NCBI GenBank assembly: GCA_026418015.1
Contig: JAOACE010000005.1
Span: 60,279 to 124,278 of the forward strand
Direction of reading: 5' to 3'
Source: Leptospiraceae bacterium
GTDB lineage: Bacteria > Spirochaetota > Leptospiria > Leptospirales > Leptonemataceae
DNA: 64,000 nt
The first letter of the stretch is position 1, and each line of letters starts with the position of its first letter. Shown here in pieces: positions 1-8,329 of the stretch. A program made the translations under genes and the position numbers. The notes under the pieces are model-generated. The model made no database searches and was not told where the DNA came from. It saw only the letters and a program-made list of their open reading frames with translations.

Positions 1-1740
1 TGGATGAGTGCTGCATCTTTTATCAGTATGGCTGGTGCTTTATATTTACAAGGATATGATGGATTAGCGTTTATTATGGGATGGACAGGTGGCTATGTAT
101 TGTTGGCAGTTCTTATAGCACCGTTTATAAGAAAATTTGGTCAATATACAATTCCCGATTTTCTTGATGCTCGATATGGTGGTAAATTGCCTAGATTTAT
201 CGGTGTTATTAGTGCTGTAATTGTGTCTACTGCATATCTTATTGCTCAGGTTACTGGTGTGGGCATTATTACCAGTAGGTTTTTAGGATTAGAATACAAT
301 GTAGGGGTATTCGTAGGTCTTGCAGGTATATTGGTTTGTTCTTTCCTTGGTGGTATGCGTGCTGTAACTTGGACACAAGTTGCACAATATATTATTCTTA
401 TTATAGCATATTTAATTCCTGTGATTTCAATGTCTTATAAACAAACAGGTGTTCCTATACCACAACTTATGTATGGTCAAGCTCTACAAAATATAGAAAA
501 AAGGCAAGCAGAACTAAAAGATGATCCTAAGGAAGTAGAAGTTCGAGAAATTTATAAGCAACGTGCAGAAAGTTTAAAACAAAAATTAGCTGGACTACCT
601 GATAGTTGGAGTGCTGGAAAAGCAGAATTAGAACAAAAGCTCAATTCCTTACCAGCAGATGATCCCGAAAGAGCAAAAGTAGAAAAAGCCTTAAAATCTT
701 ATCCAACATCACCAGAAGATGCAAAAGAAAAATGGACAGCTCAAATGAATGCAGCTTTGGCAGCATCAAAACCACCTAAATCTTATGTTCAAACCCCCAC
801 AGATGCAAAAGGATTAGCAAACTTCCTTATTTTAACCTTTATATTGATGGTTGGTACGGCGGGATTGCCACACATTCTAATGCGTTTCTATACAACACCA
901 ACAGTTAAAGAAGCAAGAAGTTCTGCTGCATGGGCATTGTTGTTTATTTTCTTGCTATATTTTACAGCACCATCTTATGCAGCTTTCGCAAGAAACGAAA
1001 TTTTAACCAATATTGTGGGACTTGCATATACGAATTTACCTGCTTGGGCAGCAAAATGGGCTGGAGTAGGTTTAATTAACATTACTGATATTAATGGTGA
1101 TGGTATAATTCAATTTGCAGAAATTTCTATCCAAGCAGATGCTGTGGTTCTCGCAACACCAGAAATTGCAGGATTACCTTATGTTTTTGTTGGTTTGATC
1201 GCAGCTGGTGGTTTAGCAGCAGCACTTTCGACAGCAGATGGTTTATTGATTACAATTTCCAATGCAATTTCTCATGACCTCTATTACAAAATGATCAATC
1301 CAAATGTATCTCCATCTATGCGTGTAAAATTAGGAAAAGCATTGTTAATCATAGTTGCTTTGATTGCAGCATATTTAGCAACATTTAAGTTGGCGATTAT
1401 CGTAGAACTTGTAGGTTGGGCATTCTCTCTTGCAGCAGCAACATTTTTCCCAGAAGTTGTGTTTGGAATTTGGGATAAGAGAATGAACAAAGCTGGTGCT
1501 ATAGCGGGAATGACAGTAGGTTTAGCAGTTACTCTAATCTACCTAATTGGAAGTAGGTTCTATGGATTAGATTGGTTTGGTATTAAAACCATTTCTTCGG
1601 GAATCTTTGGCTTAATTGCAAATGTTGTAGTTGCTCTTGTGGTATCTCGATTAACACCTCCACCCGACGAAAAATTACAAGACTTTGTTGATCATTTAAG
1701 ATATCCAAAAGGTGCAATTAAAGCAGGTGCGGAAGAATAA
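1..1740 (+). CDS. Na+/solute symporter, VC_2705 type (5' end outside window)
   Basis: Membrane transporter of the sodium:solute symporter (SSS) superfamily, closest in pattern to the ActP/VC_2705 branch that carries acetate-like monocarboxylates. The frame is open to the left edge, so the N-terminus is missing; the first ATG at position 4 lies inside a conserved helix (SAASFISMAG) and is not the true start. Visible hallmarks are the helix with GLAAALSTADGLL near residues 405-420 and about ten hydrophobic segments. Two features belong to this subfamily: a charged, helical insertion (roughly residues 150-265 of the visible part) and an EF-hand-like loop DINGDGIIQFAE. It is followed with a one-base overlap by a YggT-like gene and then a cNMP/CBS regulator, an arrangement suggesting cyclic-nucleotide or energy control. 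Substrate is not determined by sequence. Confidence 0.85.
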   Translation, partial: WMSAASFISMAGALYLQGYDGLAFIMGWTGGYVLLAVLIAPFIRKFGQYTIPDFLDARYGGKLPRFIGVISAVIVSTAYLIAQVTGVGIITSRFLGLEYNVGVFVGLAGILVCSFLGGMRAVTWTQVAQYIILIIAYLIPVISMSYKQTGVPIPQLMYGQALQNIEKRQAELKDDPKEVEVREIYKQRAESLKQKLAGLPDSWSAGKAELEQKLNSLPADDPERAKVEKALKSYPTSPEDAKEKWTAQMNAALAASKPPKSYVQTPTDAKGLANFLILTFILMVGTAGLPHILMRFYTTPTVKEARSSAAWALLFIFLLYFTAPSYAAFARNEILTNIVGLAYTNLPAWAAKWAGVGLINITDINGDGIIQFAEISIQADAVVLATPEIAGLPYVFVGLIAAGGLAAALSTADGLLITISNAISHDLYYKMINPNVSPSMRVKLGKALLIIVALIAAYLATFKLAIIVELVGWAFSLAAATFFPEVVFGIWDKRMNKAGAIAGMTVGLAVTLIYLIGSRFYGLDWFGIKTISSGIFGLIANVVVALVVSRLTPPPDEKLQDFVDHLRYPKGAIKAGAEE

Positions 1741-1970
1741 TGTTGGAGTTAATCTTAAACTATACTCTTGCTTTTATCATGTGGCTCGTCATTGCACGAG
1801 CCATCATGTCTTTGTTTACAACAGATATGAATAATTTTATTTACGCAATGCTTTATAAATCAACAGAACCATTATATAGAGTTGCAAGGAATGTTTTTCC
1901 TAAGGGAACAACCTTTTTTATTTTAATTATAATAATCATTTTAAGAATCATCATTATAAAATTATTATAA
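1740..1970 (+). CDS. YggT-like small membrane protein
   Basis: A 76-residue protein with two hydrophobic segments (about residues 3-25 and 58-76) separated by a short polar stretch containing STEPLYRVARNVFP, the pattern of the YggT family. The ATG overlaps the stop codon of the symporter (TAATG), so the two are translationally coupled. The function of YggT proteins is poorly defined; roles in membrane or osmotic homeostasis have been proposed. Its place between a symporter and a CBS regulator suggests an accessory role in that transport unit, which is inference. Confidence 0.6.
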   Translation: MLELILNYTLAFIMWLVIARAIMSLFTTDMNNFIYAMLYKSTEPLYRVARNVFPKGTTFFILIIIIILRIIIIKLL

Positions 1971-1979
1971 TCACTCTAT

Positions 1980-3812
1980 ATGGAAAATTTTTTCAGTCAG
2001 GTTTATCCATTTAATATATTACCAGAAGATGAGTTGAATTATTTATATAATAATATTATAAAAAAAAAATATAAAAAAGATGATATAATTTTTAAAGAAT
2101 CAACAGAACCATTAGAGTATCTTTATATTATAGAGAAAGGGTCAGTCAGTCTAGAAGCAGATAACCAGATTATCGAAACCCTTAAAGAAGCAGATATATT
2201 TGGTTTTGTCTCGTTATTGGGAGATCAGCCTCCTACTTCCACTGCTCGAGTATTAGAAGAACCTACGATTGTTTGGTTAGTGCCAAAACAAGATTTTTTA
2301 AGACTTTGTAATGAATATAATGATTTTGCTCTCTATTTTACAAAAAAACTATCTAACAGAATATCGAAGTTTTCTACTTCACGTTCTTTTTTTGATGTTG
2401 AAGGTTTAATCGATGTTAAGATTAAAGATTTAAAATTAAAAGAACCATTAATTGTAGAACATAATAAAAACCTTTTAGATGCCATTAAACTTATGGCAGA
2501 GAAGGATTCTACTTATTGTATAATAAAAAGAGATGGTGATTATGGAATTATTACCGAAAGAGATGTGATCAAAAAGGTATTAGCAAAGGATTTAGATCCC
2601 AAAAAAATGACGGTGCAAGAGATTGCAACATTCCCAATCATAAAAATGTCATCTTCGGATTTGCTATTTAATGCACTACTTACAATGGCAAAACACAACA
2701 TAAGAAAGCTTATAATTAGCGAAGGGGAACAAATTGTTGGTGTGCTTGACGATAGGACTATTATATCTCATCAGAGTAAAAATGTATTATTTCTTATAAA
2801 AGAGATCGATAAAGCAAAGTCTATTGAGGATCTATCTTATTTATATTCTATGATTCAAGATAGCTTAATAGAGATTTCTTCTCGCGGAATGGATCCAGAA
2901 TATATGGGAAAATATATTTCCGAATTAAACGATTACTTTATGAAGAAGACAGCAAAGCTCACAGAAGCATTATTGGGAAAAAGCCCTTCCGATTATATGA
3001 TTCTTGTAATAGGTTCAGAAGGAAGAAAAGAGCAAAGTCTAAAAACAGATCAAGACAATGTATTATTATACGAAAGTGACGAGAATAACTATTTCGAAAA
3101 TTTTGCCAAAACCTATATAGATAATTTATTAAAAATTGGATTCCCTCCTTGTCCAGGGAATGTAATGATCAGCAATCCCTATTGGAGAAAAAGTAAATTA
3201 GATTGGTTTAAAGAAATCGAAAAATGGATGGAAAACCCAAAACCAGAAAATGTTTTAAATATCAGTATTTTTTTCGATTTTAGAATGGTTTTTGGTTCAG
3301 AATATCTTTACGAAGAATTAAAAGAATTTGTAAAAAAAAGTATAAAAACAAGTAAAACATTTCTTCCTTTTTTGGCATCGGAAGCAGTTAAGTTTAAACC
3401 ACCATTGAATCTATTTAAACAATTAGTCGTAGAAAAATCTGGAGAAAACAGAGGCAAGATCGATATAAAAAAACATGGAATATTCCCAATTGTACAAGGT
3501 ATTAGAGTATTATCGTTAGAAAACGAAATCTTCGAAACAAATACTTATGAACGCATTAAAATATTATCTACAAGAAATGTATTTGGCGAAAAATTCGCGA
3601 AGGATTTAGAAGATACATATAGATTTTTAATGAATATTAGGTTAAAATCTCAGGCAAATCAACTTTATTTAGGAAAAGAACCAAGTAATTTTATCGATCC
3701 AGAAACATTATCGAAAACAGAGCATAACCTTTTAAGGGATGCATTTAAGGTAATCGAAGAGTTCCAAGACTTTTTATACGAAAAATATAACCTAAGATAT
3801 TTCGCTCAATAA
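1980..3812 (+). CDS. cNMP-binding/CBS/DUF294 nucleotidyltransferase-like regulator
   Basis: 610-residue cytoplasmic protein with four parts in order: a cyclic-nucleotide-binding domain (about 1-125), a CBS pair (about 140-265), a DUF294 putative nucleotidyltransferase domain (about 290-440, with GSEGRKEQSLKTDQDN), and the DUF294 C-terminal domain (to 605). This architecture is known beside ActP-type symporters and is thought to sense nucleotides and modify or regulate a partner. The gene starts nine bases after the YggT-like gene, so it probably shares the symporter transcript. Start is the ATG at 1980; no earlier in-frame start is better. Which nucleotide is bound, and whether the transferase is active, cannot be read from the sequence. 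Confidence 0.88.
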   Translation: MENFFSQVYPFNILPEDELNYLYNNIIKKKYKKDDIIFKESTEPLEYLYIIEKGSVSLEADNQIIETLKEADIFGFVSLLGDQPPTSTARVLEEPTIVWLVPKQDFLRLCNEYNDFALYFTKKLSNRISKFSTSRSFFDVEGLIDVKIKDLKLKEPLIVEHNKNLLDAIKLMAEKDSTYCIIKRDGDYGIITERDVIKKVLAKDLDPKKMTVQEIATFPIIKMSSSDLLFNALLTMAKHNIRKLIISEGEQIVGVLDDRTIISHQSKNVLFLIKEIDKAKSIEDLSYLYSMIQDSLIEISSRGMDPEYMGKYISELNDYFMKKTAKLTEALLGKSPSDYMILVIGSEGRKEQSLKTDQDNVLLYESDENNYFENFAKTYIDNLLKIGFPPCPGNVMISNPYWRKSKLDWFKEIEKWMENPKPENVLNISIFFDFRMVFGSEYLYEELKEFVKKSIKTSKTFLPFLASEAVKFKPPLNLFKQLVVEKSGENRGKIDIKKHGIFPIVQGIRVLSLENEIFETNTYERIKILSTRNVFGEKFAKDLEDTYRFLMNIRLKSQANQLYLGKEPSNFIDPETLSKTEHNLLRDAFKVIEEFQDFLYEKYNLRYFAQ

Positions 3813-3884
3813 AAAAATTAAATAAAAATTATAAAAATCTTAAATTATTCTTGATGATTAATTCTATTGATTAAGTTTGGTTTT

Positions 3885-4952
3885 ATGAATTTATATTATT
3901 CCAATATTTTGAGAATTGTTTCCATCATTGCTGTTTTAATCATACATACTACTTATGCTTCGCAAAAACAATTTGCAGTAGATCTGAATTTATGGAGTTT
4001 TGATGCTTTCTTTGTCTTATTAAATCAACTTGCACGTTTTAGTGTACCAGTATTTGTGATTTTATCTGGTTATGGGCTTGCTTCTAAATACCATCAAAAA
4101 GAAATAAACCTAAAAGAATTTTATGTACAGCGTTTTTCGAAAATTGGCATACCTTTTTTATTTTGGACGATCCTTTTATTGCTAATTCGTCATTCGTTTA
4201 TTATAGACGAAAAATTTTTCTATGATTTGATTTATTATTTGTTTGTAACTGGTGTTGATTATCATTTTTATTTTTTTATTATTATTCTGCAATGTTATCT
4301 AGTGTTTCCTTTTATTATTAAAATAAATAATAAAATATTTTTATTGATTTTGTTTATTTTACAATTATATAATTATAGCCCAACGGATAAAATTTTTGGA
4401 TTTTTGGGGGTTTCTTATATTATCTTTCCTTCTACTTTTTTGTTCTCTTGGTTGTTTTATTTTTACTTAGGTATATTTCTAAAGCAAAACGAAGAGAAAT
4501 TTAAACTCTTCCTAGCAAAATATCAATTTCTATTGGTTTCTATTTTATTAATAAGTTTTATTATGATGGTGTATGAATATTTATATTATTCTTTTAATCG
4601 AGTACCATTTTATAATTATGATCACTTCCATCGATATAGTGTATTATTTTACGCAGTCAGCTTTTTTATGCTTTTTTATTCTCTTACCATAAAGAAACCT
4701 TTATTTTCTTTTAGAGAAGATTTAGTTTCTAAAATATCGCATGTAACATTTGCAGTTTATATTTTTCATACACAGATTCTAAGAATCTTAGATATTTATC
4801 TTTTTTCTTTTGTTGCAATCAAAACTTTCTTGTTAATCTTAATTTCTTTTATTATTTTTATTTATATAAACAATTTTATAAATAAATTACAAGAAATATA
4901 TTATAAAAATTATTTAATTAATATCATAAAGCAGCTTTTAGGTTTAATATAA
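3885..4952 (+). CDS. Acyltransferase 3 family membrane protein
   Basis: Integral membrane protein of about 355 residues with around ten hydrophobic helices. The N-terminal helix LRIVSIIAVLIIHTTYAS carries the family histidine, and RFSVPVFVILSGYGLASKY matches the second conserved block of acyltransferase-3 (OafA/YrhL-like) proteins, which transfer acyl groups to surface polysaccharides or lipids. An in-frame TTG at 3867 is possible, but the ATG at 3885 places the first helix as in relatives. Separate from the preceding gene (72-base gap) and very AT-rich. The acceptor molecule is unknown. Confidence 0.75.
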   Translation: MNLYYSNILRIVSIIAVLIIHTTYASQKQFAVDLNLWSFDAFFVLLNQLARFSVPVFVILSGYGLASKYHQKEINLKEFYVQRFSKIGIPFLFWTILLLLIRHSFIIDEKFFYDLIYYLFVTGVDYHFYFFIIILQCYLVFPFIIKINNKIFLLILFILQLYNYSPTDKIFGFLGVSYIIFPSTFLFSWLFYFYLGIFLKQNEEKFKLFLAKYQFLLVSILLISFIMMVYEYLYYSFNRVPFYNYDHFHRYSVLFYAVSFFMLFYSLTIKKPLFSFREDLVSKISHVTFAVYIFHTQILRILDIYLFSFVAIKTFLLILISFIIFIYINNFINKLQEIYYKNYLINIIKQLLGLI

Positions 4953-5220
4953 AATTAAATACTATAAAATATAAAATTAAAACTTTTTTATTATAAAAAT
5001 TTAATATTTGTTGACTATGAAATTACTAAAAATAAATTTATATTTAAGAGATAATAATCTTAAAAATGAGATCCAGTATCAATTGATACTGGAAAAAAAG
5101 ACAGGAATGGATTTTTAAAAAATTATCAGATGAAGCAAAATACTTATCAGATTATGTTTTTTTAGTTGCAAAGATAAGCAGATTGATTTCTTTGGATTTT
5201 ACCTTCCATTCCTGTCGAGA
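4953..5220 (+). promoter_or_regulatory. Leader region with a 20-bp palindrome and a long-range hairpin
   Basis: No credible gene. It holds a perfect 20-base palindrome, CCAGTATCAATTGATACTGG, at 5073-5092, and an 11-base inverted repeat, GACAGGAATGG at 5100-5110 with CCATTCCTGTC at 5207-5217, whose arms would close a loop of about 96 bases ending just before the tRNA. There is no run of T after the palindrome on either strand, so it does not look like a terminator. It may be an operator or part of a structured leader of the tRNA-ccoN transcript. Function is inference. Confidence 0.45.
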
Positions 5221-5294
5221 GGGCCCTTAGCTCAGTCGGTTAGAGCAGGAGACTCATAATCTCTTGGTCCCAGGTTCGAGTCCTGGAGGGCCCA
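5221..5294 (+). tRNA. tRNA with CAU anticodon (probably tRNA-Ile2, possibly elongator Met)
   Basis: Complete cloverleaf: acceptor GGGCCCT/AGGGCCC (7 bp), D-arm GCTC/GAGC, anticodon stem GGAGA/TCTCT with loop CTCATAA (anticodon CAT at 5255-5257), T-arm CCAGG/CCTGG with loop TTCGAGT. CCA is not encoded. It is not the initiator: the first pair is G-C and the anticodon stem lacks the three G-C pairs. The body (TTAGCTCAGT, GACTCATAATC, TTGGTC) resembles the E. coli tRNA-Ile2 whose CAU is modified to lysidine and reads AUA, so Ile2 is favoured over Met. The next gene, ccoN, begins only 38 bases after its 3' end. Confidence 0.93.
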
Positions 5295-5332
5295 AAGCTT
5301 TTAAAGCAAATCATATAAGACAGGAGTACAAT

Positions 5333-6763
5333 ATGTCCACAAAAACAATCGATTACGACAATCAAATTGTCCGATGGTGGGTTATTTCGGGTATTGTGTG
5401 GGGTCTTGCTGCGATGCTTTTTGGGGTAATCATTGCATTCCAAATGGTTTACCCAGCATTAAATTTTGGACCCTTCTTAACATTTGGAAGAATGAGACCA
5501 GTTCACACAAATGGGATTATTTTTGGGTTTACTTTAAGCTTGATTTTTGCTAGTATGTATTATGCATTCCCAAGGTTACTAAAAACAGAAATTTTTTCTA
5601 AAACCCTATCTAGAGTTCATTTCTGGTTATATCAACTTACCATTGTTGGTGCAGTTCTAACATTATTAGCAGGAAAAACCCAAAGTAAAGAATATCAAGA
5701 ATTAGAATGGCCATTAGATCTTTTGATCGTTGTATGGTGGGTTATAATGGCAATCAATTTCTTTGGAACAATTTGGAAAAGACAAGAAAAAAGACTTTAT
5801 GTTTCTATTTGGTTTTTTGCAGCAATGATTATTGGTATAGCAATGCTCTATATCGTTAACATGATGGCAATACCTGCTGGATTATGGAAATCATATTCGA
5901 TTTATTCTGGTATAACAGATGCAAACATCCAATGGTGGTATGGTCATAATGCGGTGGCATTTGTTTTAACTTATCCTATTCTTGCAATGATGTATTTTTA
6001 TTTACCAAAGCATACAAGATTACCCATTTTTAGTCATAGAATTTCTATTGTACATTTCTGGGGATTAATTTTTATTTATATGTGGGCTGGTCCTCATCAT
6101 TTATTGTATTCTGCTGTTCCCAACTGGTTACAAACATTAGGAATGCTTTTTAGCTTAATGTTGATAGCGCCTTCTTGGGGTGGGATGTTGAATGGATTTA
6201 TGACCTTGACCCAAGCAAAAGAAAAATTAAGAACAGATGCTACCTTGAAATTCATGTTAGTTGCAATTACCTTCTATGGCATGTCTACTTTCGAAGGTCC
6301 CATGATGTCTATTAGAAGTGTAAATGTGATCTCTCATAATACAGACTGGACAATTGGGCATGTACATGGTGGAGGATTAGGTTGGGTAGCAGGAATGTGT
6401 TTTGCTGCAATTTATTATCTAGTACCAAGATTATGGAACACCAAACTATACAGCGAAAAATTAGCTGAATTACATTTCTGGGTAGCAACGATAGGAATTT
6501 TATTGTATATTGTTTCTATGTGGGTTTCTGGTGTAACAGAAGGTTTAATGTGGAGAGCTGTTGACGAAACAGGTGCATTGATGTATCCAAACTGGGTAGA
6601 AATCGTTCAACAATTGGCACCATATAGATTAATTCGAGCAATTGGTGGTACATTGTTCTTAGGTGGTGCATTGATTATGGTTTATAACGTAGTAATGACG
6701 ATTAAAAATGCAGGTGCTGGTTTCGAATACGTTGATCTCCGTGAAGGAATTAAAGCTGCTTAA
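5333..6763 (+). CDS. ccoN: cbb3-type cytochrome c oxidase subunit I
   Basis: Catalytic subunit of the high-affinity cbb3 terminal oxidase in the inner membrane, which reduces O2 with electrons from the c-type subunits and pumps protons. 476 residues from the ATG at 5333 (AGGAG upstream), about 12 helices. All six metal-ligand histidines are present: His58 (RPVHTN) and His345 for low-spin heme b, His343 (GHVH) for heme b3, and His205 (WWYGHN), His255 and His256 (PHH) for CuB. STFEGP carries the conserved glutamate. An in-frame start at 5264 lies inside the tRNA and is rejected. It leads ccoN-O-Q-P and is probably cotranscribed with the tRNA. Confidence 0.97.
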   Translation: MSTKTIDYDNQIVRWWVISGIVWGLAAMLFGVIIAFQMVYPALNFGPFLTFGRMRPVHTNGIIFGFTLSLIFASMYYAFPRLLKTEIFSKTLSRVHFWLYQLTIVGAVLTLLAGKTQSKEYQELEWPLDLLIVVWWVIMAINFFGTIWKRQEKRLYVSIWFFAAMIIGIAMLYIVNMMAIPAGLWKSYSIYSGITDANIQWWYGHNAVAFVLTYPILAMMYFYLPKHTRLPIFSHRISIVHFWGLIFIYMWAGPHHLLYSAVPNWLQTLGMLFSLMLIAPSWGGMLNGFMTLTQAKEKLRTDATLKFMLVAITFYGMSTFEGPMMSIRSVNVISHNTDWTIGHVHGGGLGWVAGMCFAAIYYLVPRLWNTKLYSEKLAELHFWVATIGILLYIVSMWVSGVTEGLMWRAVDETGALMYPNWVEIVQQLAPYRLIRAIGGTLFLGGALIMVYNVVMTIKNAGAGFEYVDLREGIKAA

Positions 6764-6781
6764 AAATTACAGGAGGGATAT

Positions 6782-7447
6782 ATGAGTCATCATGAAAATC
6801 AAGATTTAAAATGGTACGAGAAGTTAAGCCATAAAATAGAAGACAAAATGCAATTTTTAGTATGGATTTTTGTTGCAGCACTAATCGGAGGATTGATAGA
6901 AATTCCTCCTTTCTTTTTAATGGGAGAGGTAAAAGGACCGGTATCTATAACCCCCTATAATGCATTAGAATTAGCGGGAAGAGACGTATACCAACAAGAA
7001 GGTTGTTTTTACTGCCATACCCAAATGATTCGTCCTTTTAAATGGGAAACAGATCGTTGGGATAGAAACAGAGAATATGGTCCTGAACCTTATTCCAAAG
7101 CTTATGAATATGTATACGAACATCCTTTCTTGTGGGGTTCTAAAAGAACAGGACCAGATCTATGGCACGAAAATAGTTTAAACAACAACGCAAGCTGGCA
7201 TAAACAACATTTAATCAATCCACAAGAGACATCCCCTGGTTCTATCATGCCCGCATATGCTCATTTATTTAATACACCAGTGGATATTGAGCAAACCAAA
7301 GCAAACATGAATGCTCTTAGAAAAATTGGTGTTCCATATACAGACGAAGATATAGCCAAGGCAGACCAACTCCTACAAGGTAAGACACAAGGAGATGCAT
7401 TAGTTGCATATCTATTAAAGTTAGGTAGAGATACAAAACAAAAATAG
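6782..7447 (+). CDS. ccoO: cbb3 oxidase monoheme cytochrome c subunit II
   Basis: Membrane-anchored monoheme cytochrome c of the cbb3 complex that hands electrons to CcoN. 221 residues, with one N-terminal helix (about 25-45) and heme motif CFYCH in QQEGCFYCHTQMIRP, the family signature. The axial methionine is visible in GSIMPAYAHLF. Starts 18 bases after ccoN with a good AGGAGGG ribosome site. Length is close to the usual 200-240 residues. Compare the altered paralog at 29385. Confidence 0.96.
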   Translation: MSHHENQDLKWYEKLSHKIEDKMQFLVWIFVAALIGGLIEIPPFFLMGEVKGPVSITPYNALELAGRDVYQQEGCFYCHTQMIRPFKWETDRWDRNREYGPEPYSKAYEYVYEHPFLWGSKRTGPDLWHENSLNNNASWHKQHLINPQETSPGSIMPAYAHLFNTPVDIEQTKANMNALRKIGVPYTDEDIAKADQLLQGKTQGDALVAYLLKLGRDTKQK

Positions 7448-7456
7448 GATAACTTT

Positions 7457-7612
7457 ATGGAAAACATTGATTGGGTTGGTATATACAAAGGATTAAGACT
7501 CCCAGTTTTGGGGGTTATTTTTCTAATTATTGTGTGGTATGTGTATAGACCTTCTAAAAAGAAGGAATTCGAAGATGTAAAATATACCATGTTTGATGAC
7601 GACGATAAGTAA
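7457..7612 (+). CDS. ccoQ: CcoQ-like small subunit
   Basis: 51-residue protein with one hydrophobic helix (about residues 11-30, LRLPVLGVIFLIIVWYVYRPS) followed by an acidic cytoplasmic tail ending DDDDK. Position directly between ccoO and ccoP, nine bases after ccoO, and the topology identify it as CcoQ/FixQ, which stabilises the cbb3 complex. Sequence conservation in this family is low, so the name rests mainly on position and topology. Confidence 0.8.
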   Translation: MENIDWVGIYKGLRLPVLGVIFLIIVWYVYRPSKKKEFEDVKYTMFDDDDK

Positions 7613-7649
7613 TTTATAAAAGTTGTGGTGGAGAGGGTGGGTAGAAATT

Positions 7650-7678
7650 GGCAATGTGTACTCACATTGCCTTATAAT
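7650..7678 (+). promoter_or_regulatory. Hairpin and possible promoter between ccoQ and ccoP
   Basis: Perfect 9-bp stem GGCAATGTG/CACATTGCC (7650-7658 and 7663-7671) with a TACT loop, followed by TTATAATAT. The TATAAT at 7673-7678 has a TTGGCA 19 bases upstream, so a weak promoter is also possible. The T content after the stem is low for a strong terminator. Plausible role: mRNA processing or stability that sets the dose of ccoP relative to ccoNOQ. Inference only. Confidence 0.4.
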
Positions 7679-7695
7679 ATAAATGGAGGAATTTT

Positions 7696-8238
7696 ATGAG
7701 TAATGAATACAGAGATGATGATTATGAAATTCAAGAAAATCGCGGTTGGTTACCTGGTTGGTGGATGTTGATTTTATATGGTACTATCATTTTTTCTATT
7801 GTGTTTGGGATTTATATGCATGGTATTGCAGGATGGTCCCAAGAACAACAGTATCAAGAAGAAGTAGCTCTATACAAAAAGTTACATCCAGAGGTTGCAG
7901 CTAAATTGAACGATGATGGTTCTAACCCATTTAGAGGCGATGCAAAAGCCATCCAAGAAGGCGAAAAACATTACAATACATATTGTGCTGCATGCCATAA
8001 CAAAGATATGTCTGGTCTCGTAGGACCCAATCTTAAAGACGATAAATGGCTACATGGAAATACCGACGAAGAAATTTTTAATGTTATTATGAATGGTGTT
8101 TCTGCGGAAAATCTAAAACAAAATCCCCCAAAAGGACCCATGCCAGCACATAAAGATAGTTTAGGAGCAAAAAAAGTATTAGAAGTAATGGCTTATATTG
8201 CAAGTAAAAATCCAACACTTCTTCCTACAAAAAAATAA
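7696..8238 (+). CDS. ccoP: cbb3 oxidase cytochrome c subunit III, short monoheme form
   Basis: Membrane-anchored cytochrome c that accepts electrons for the cbb3 oxidase. It has an N-terminal segment, one helix (about 20-43, in the RGWLPGWWMLILYG context typical of CcoP) and a single cytochrome domain with CAACH and a methionine in GPMPAHK. Classical CcoP is about 300 residues with two hemes; this one is 180 residues and matches only the first heme domain. Its ribosome site is GGAGGA. A strong terminator follows, closing the ccoNOQP unit. Confidence 0.9.
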   Translation: MSNEYRDDDYEIQENRGWLPGWWMLILYGTIIFSIVFGIYMHGIAGWSQEQQYQEEVALYKKLHPEVAAKLNDDGSNPFRGDAKAIQEGEKHYNTYCAACHNKDMSGLVGPNLKDDKWLHGNTDEEIFNVIMNGVSAENLKQNPPKGPMPAHKDSLGAKKVLEVMAYIASKNPTLLPTKK

Positions 8239-8250
8239 TCATGGTATCAA

Positions 8251-8287
8251 GGTTTCGAGGTTTTTTATAGCCTCGAAACCTTTTTTG
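8251..8287 (+). terminator. Intrinsic terminator after ccoP
   Basis: Perfect 10-bp stem GGTTTCGAGG (8251-8260) and CCTCGAAACC (8271-8280) followed by TTTTTT. It separates the oxidase structural genes from the assembly genes. Confidence 0.93.
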
Positions 8288-8329
8288 TTTTTATATTAAA
8301 TAAGTCAATTTTTAGTTAAGGAGTCTTTT

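Noticed and set aside
5073..5092. FNR/CRP-type binding site
   Set aside because: FNR boxes read TTGAT-N4-ATCAA; this palindrome has the half-sites in the opposite order and no gap, so only an unidentified operator can be proposed.
5240..5443. Minus-strand frame of 67 codons across the tRNA
   Set aside because: It overlaps both the tRNA and the 5' end of ccoN; no coding signal.
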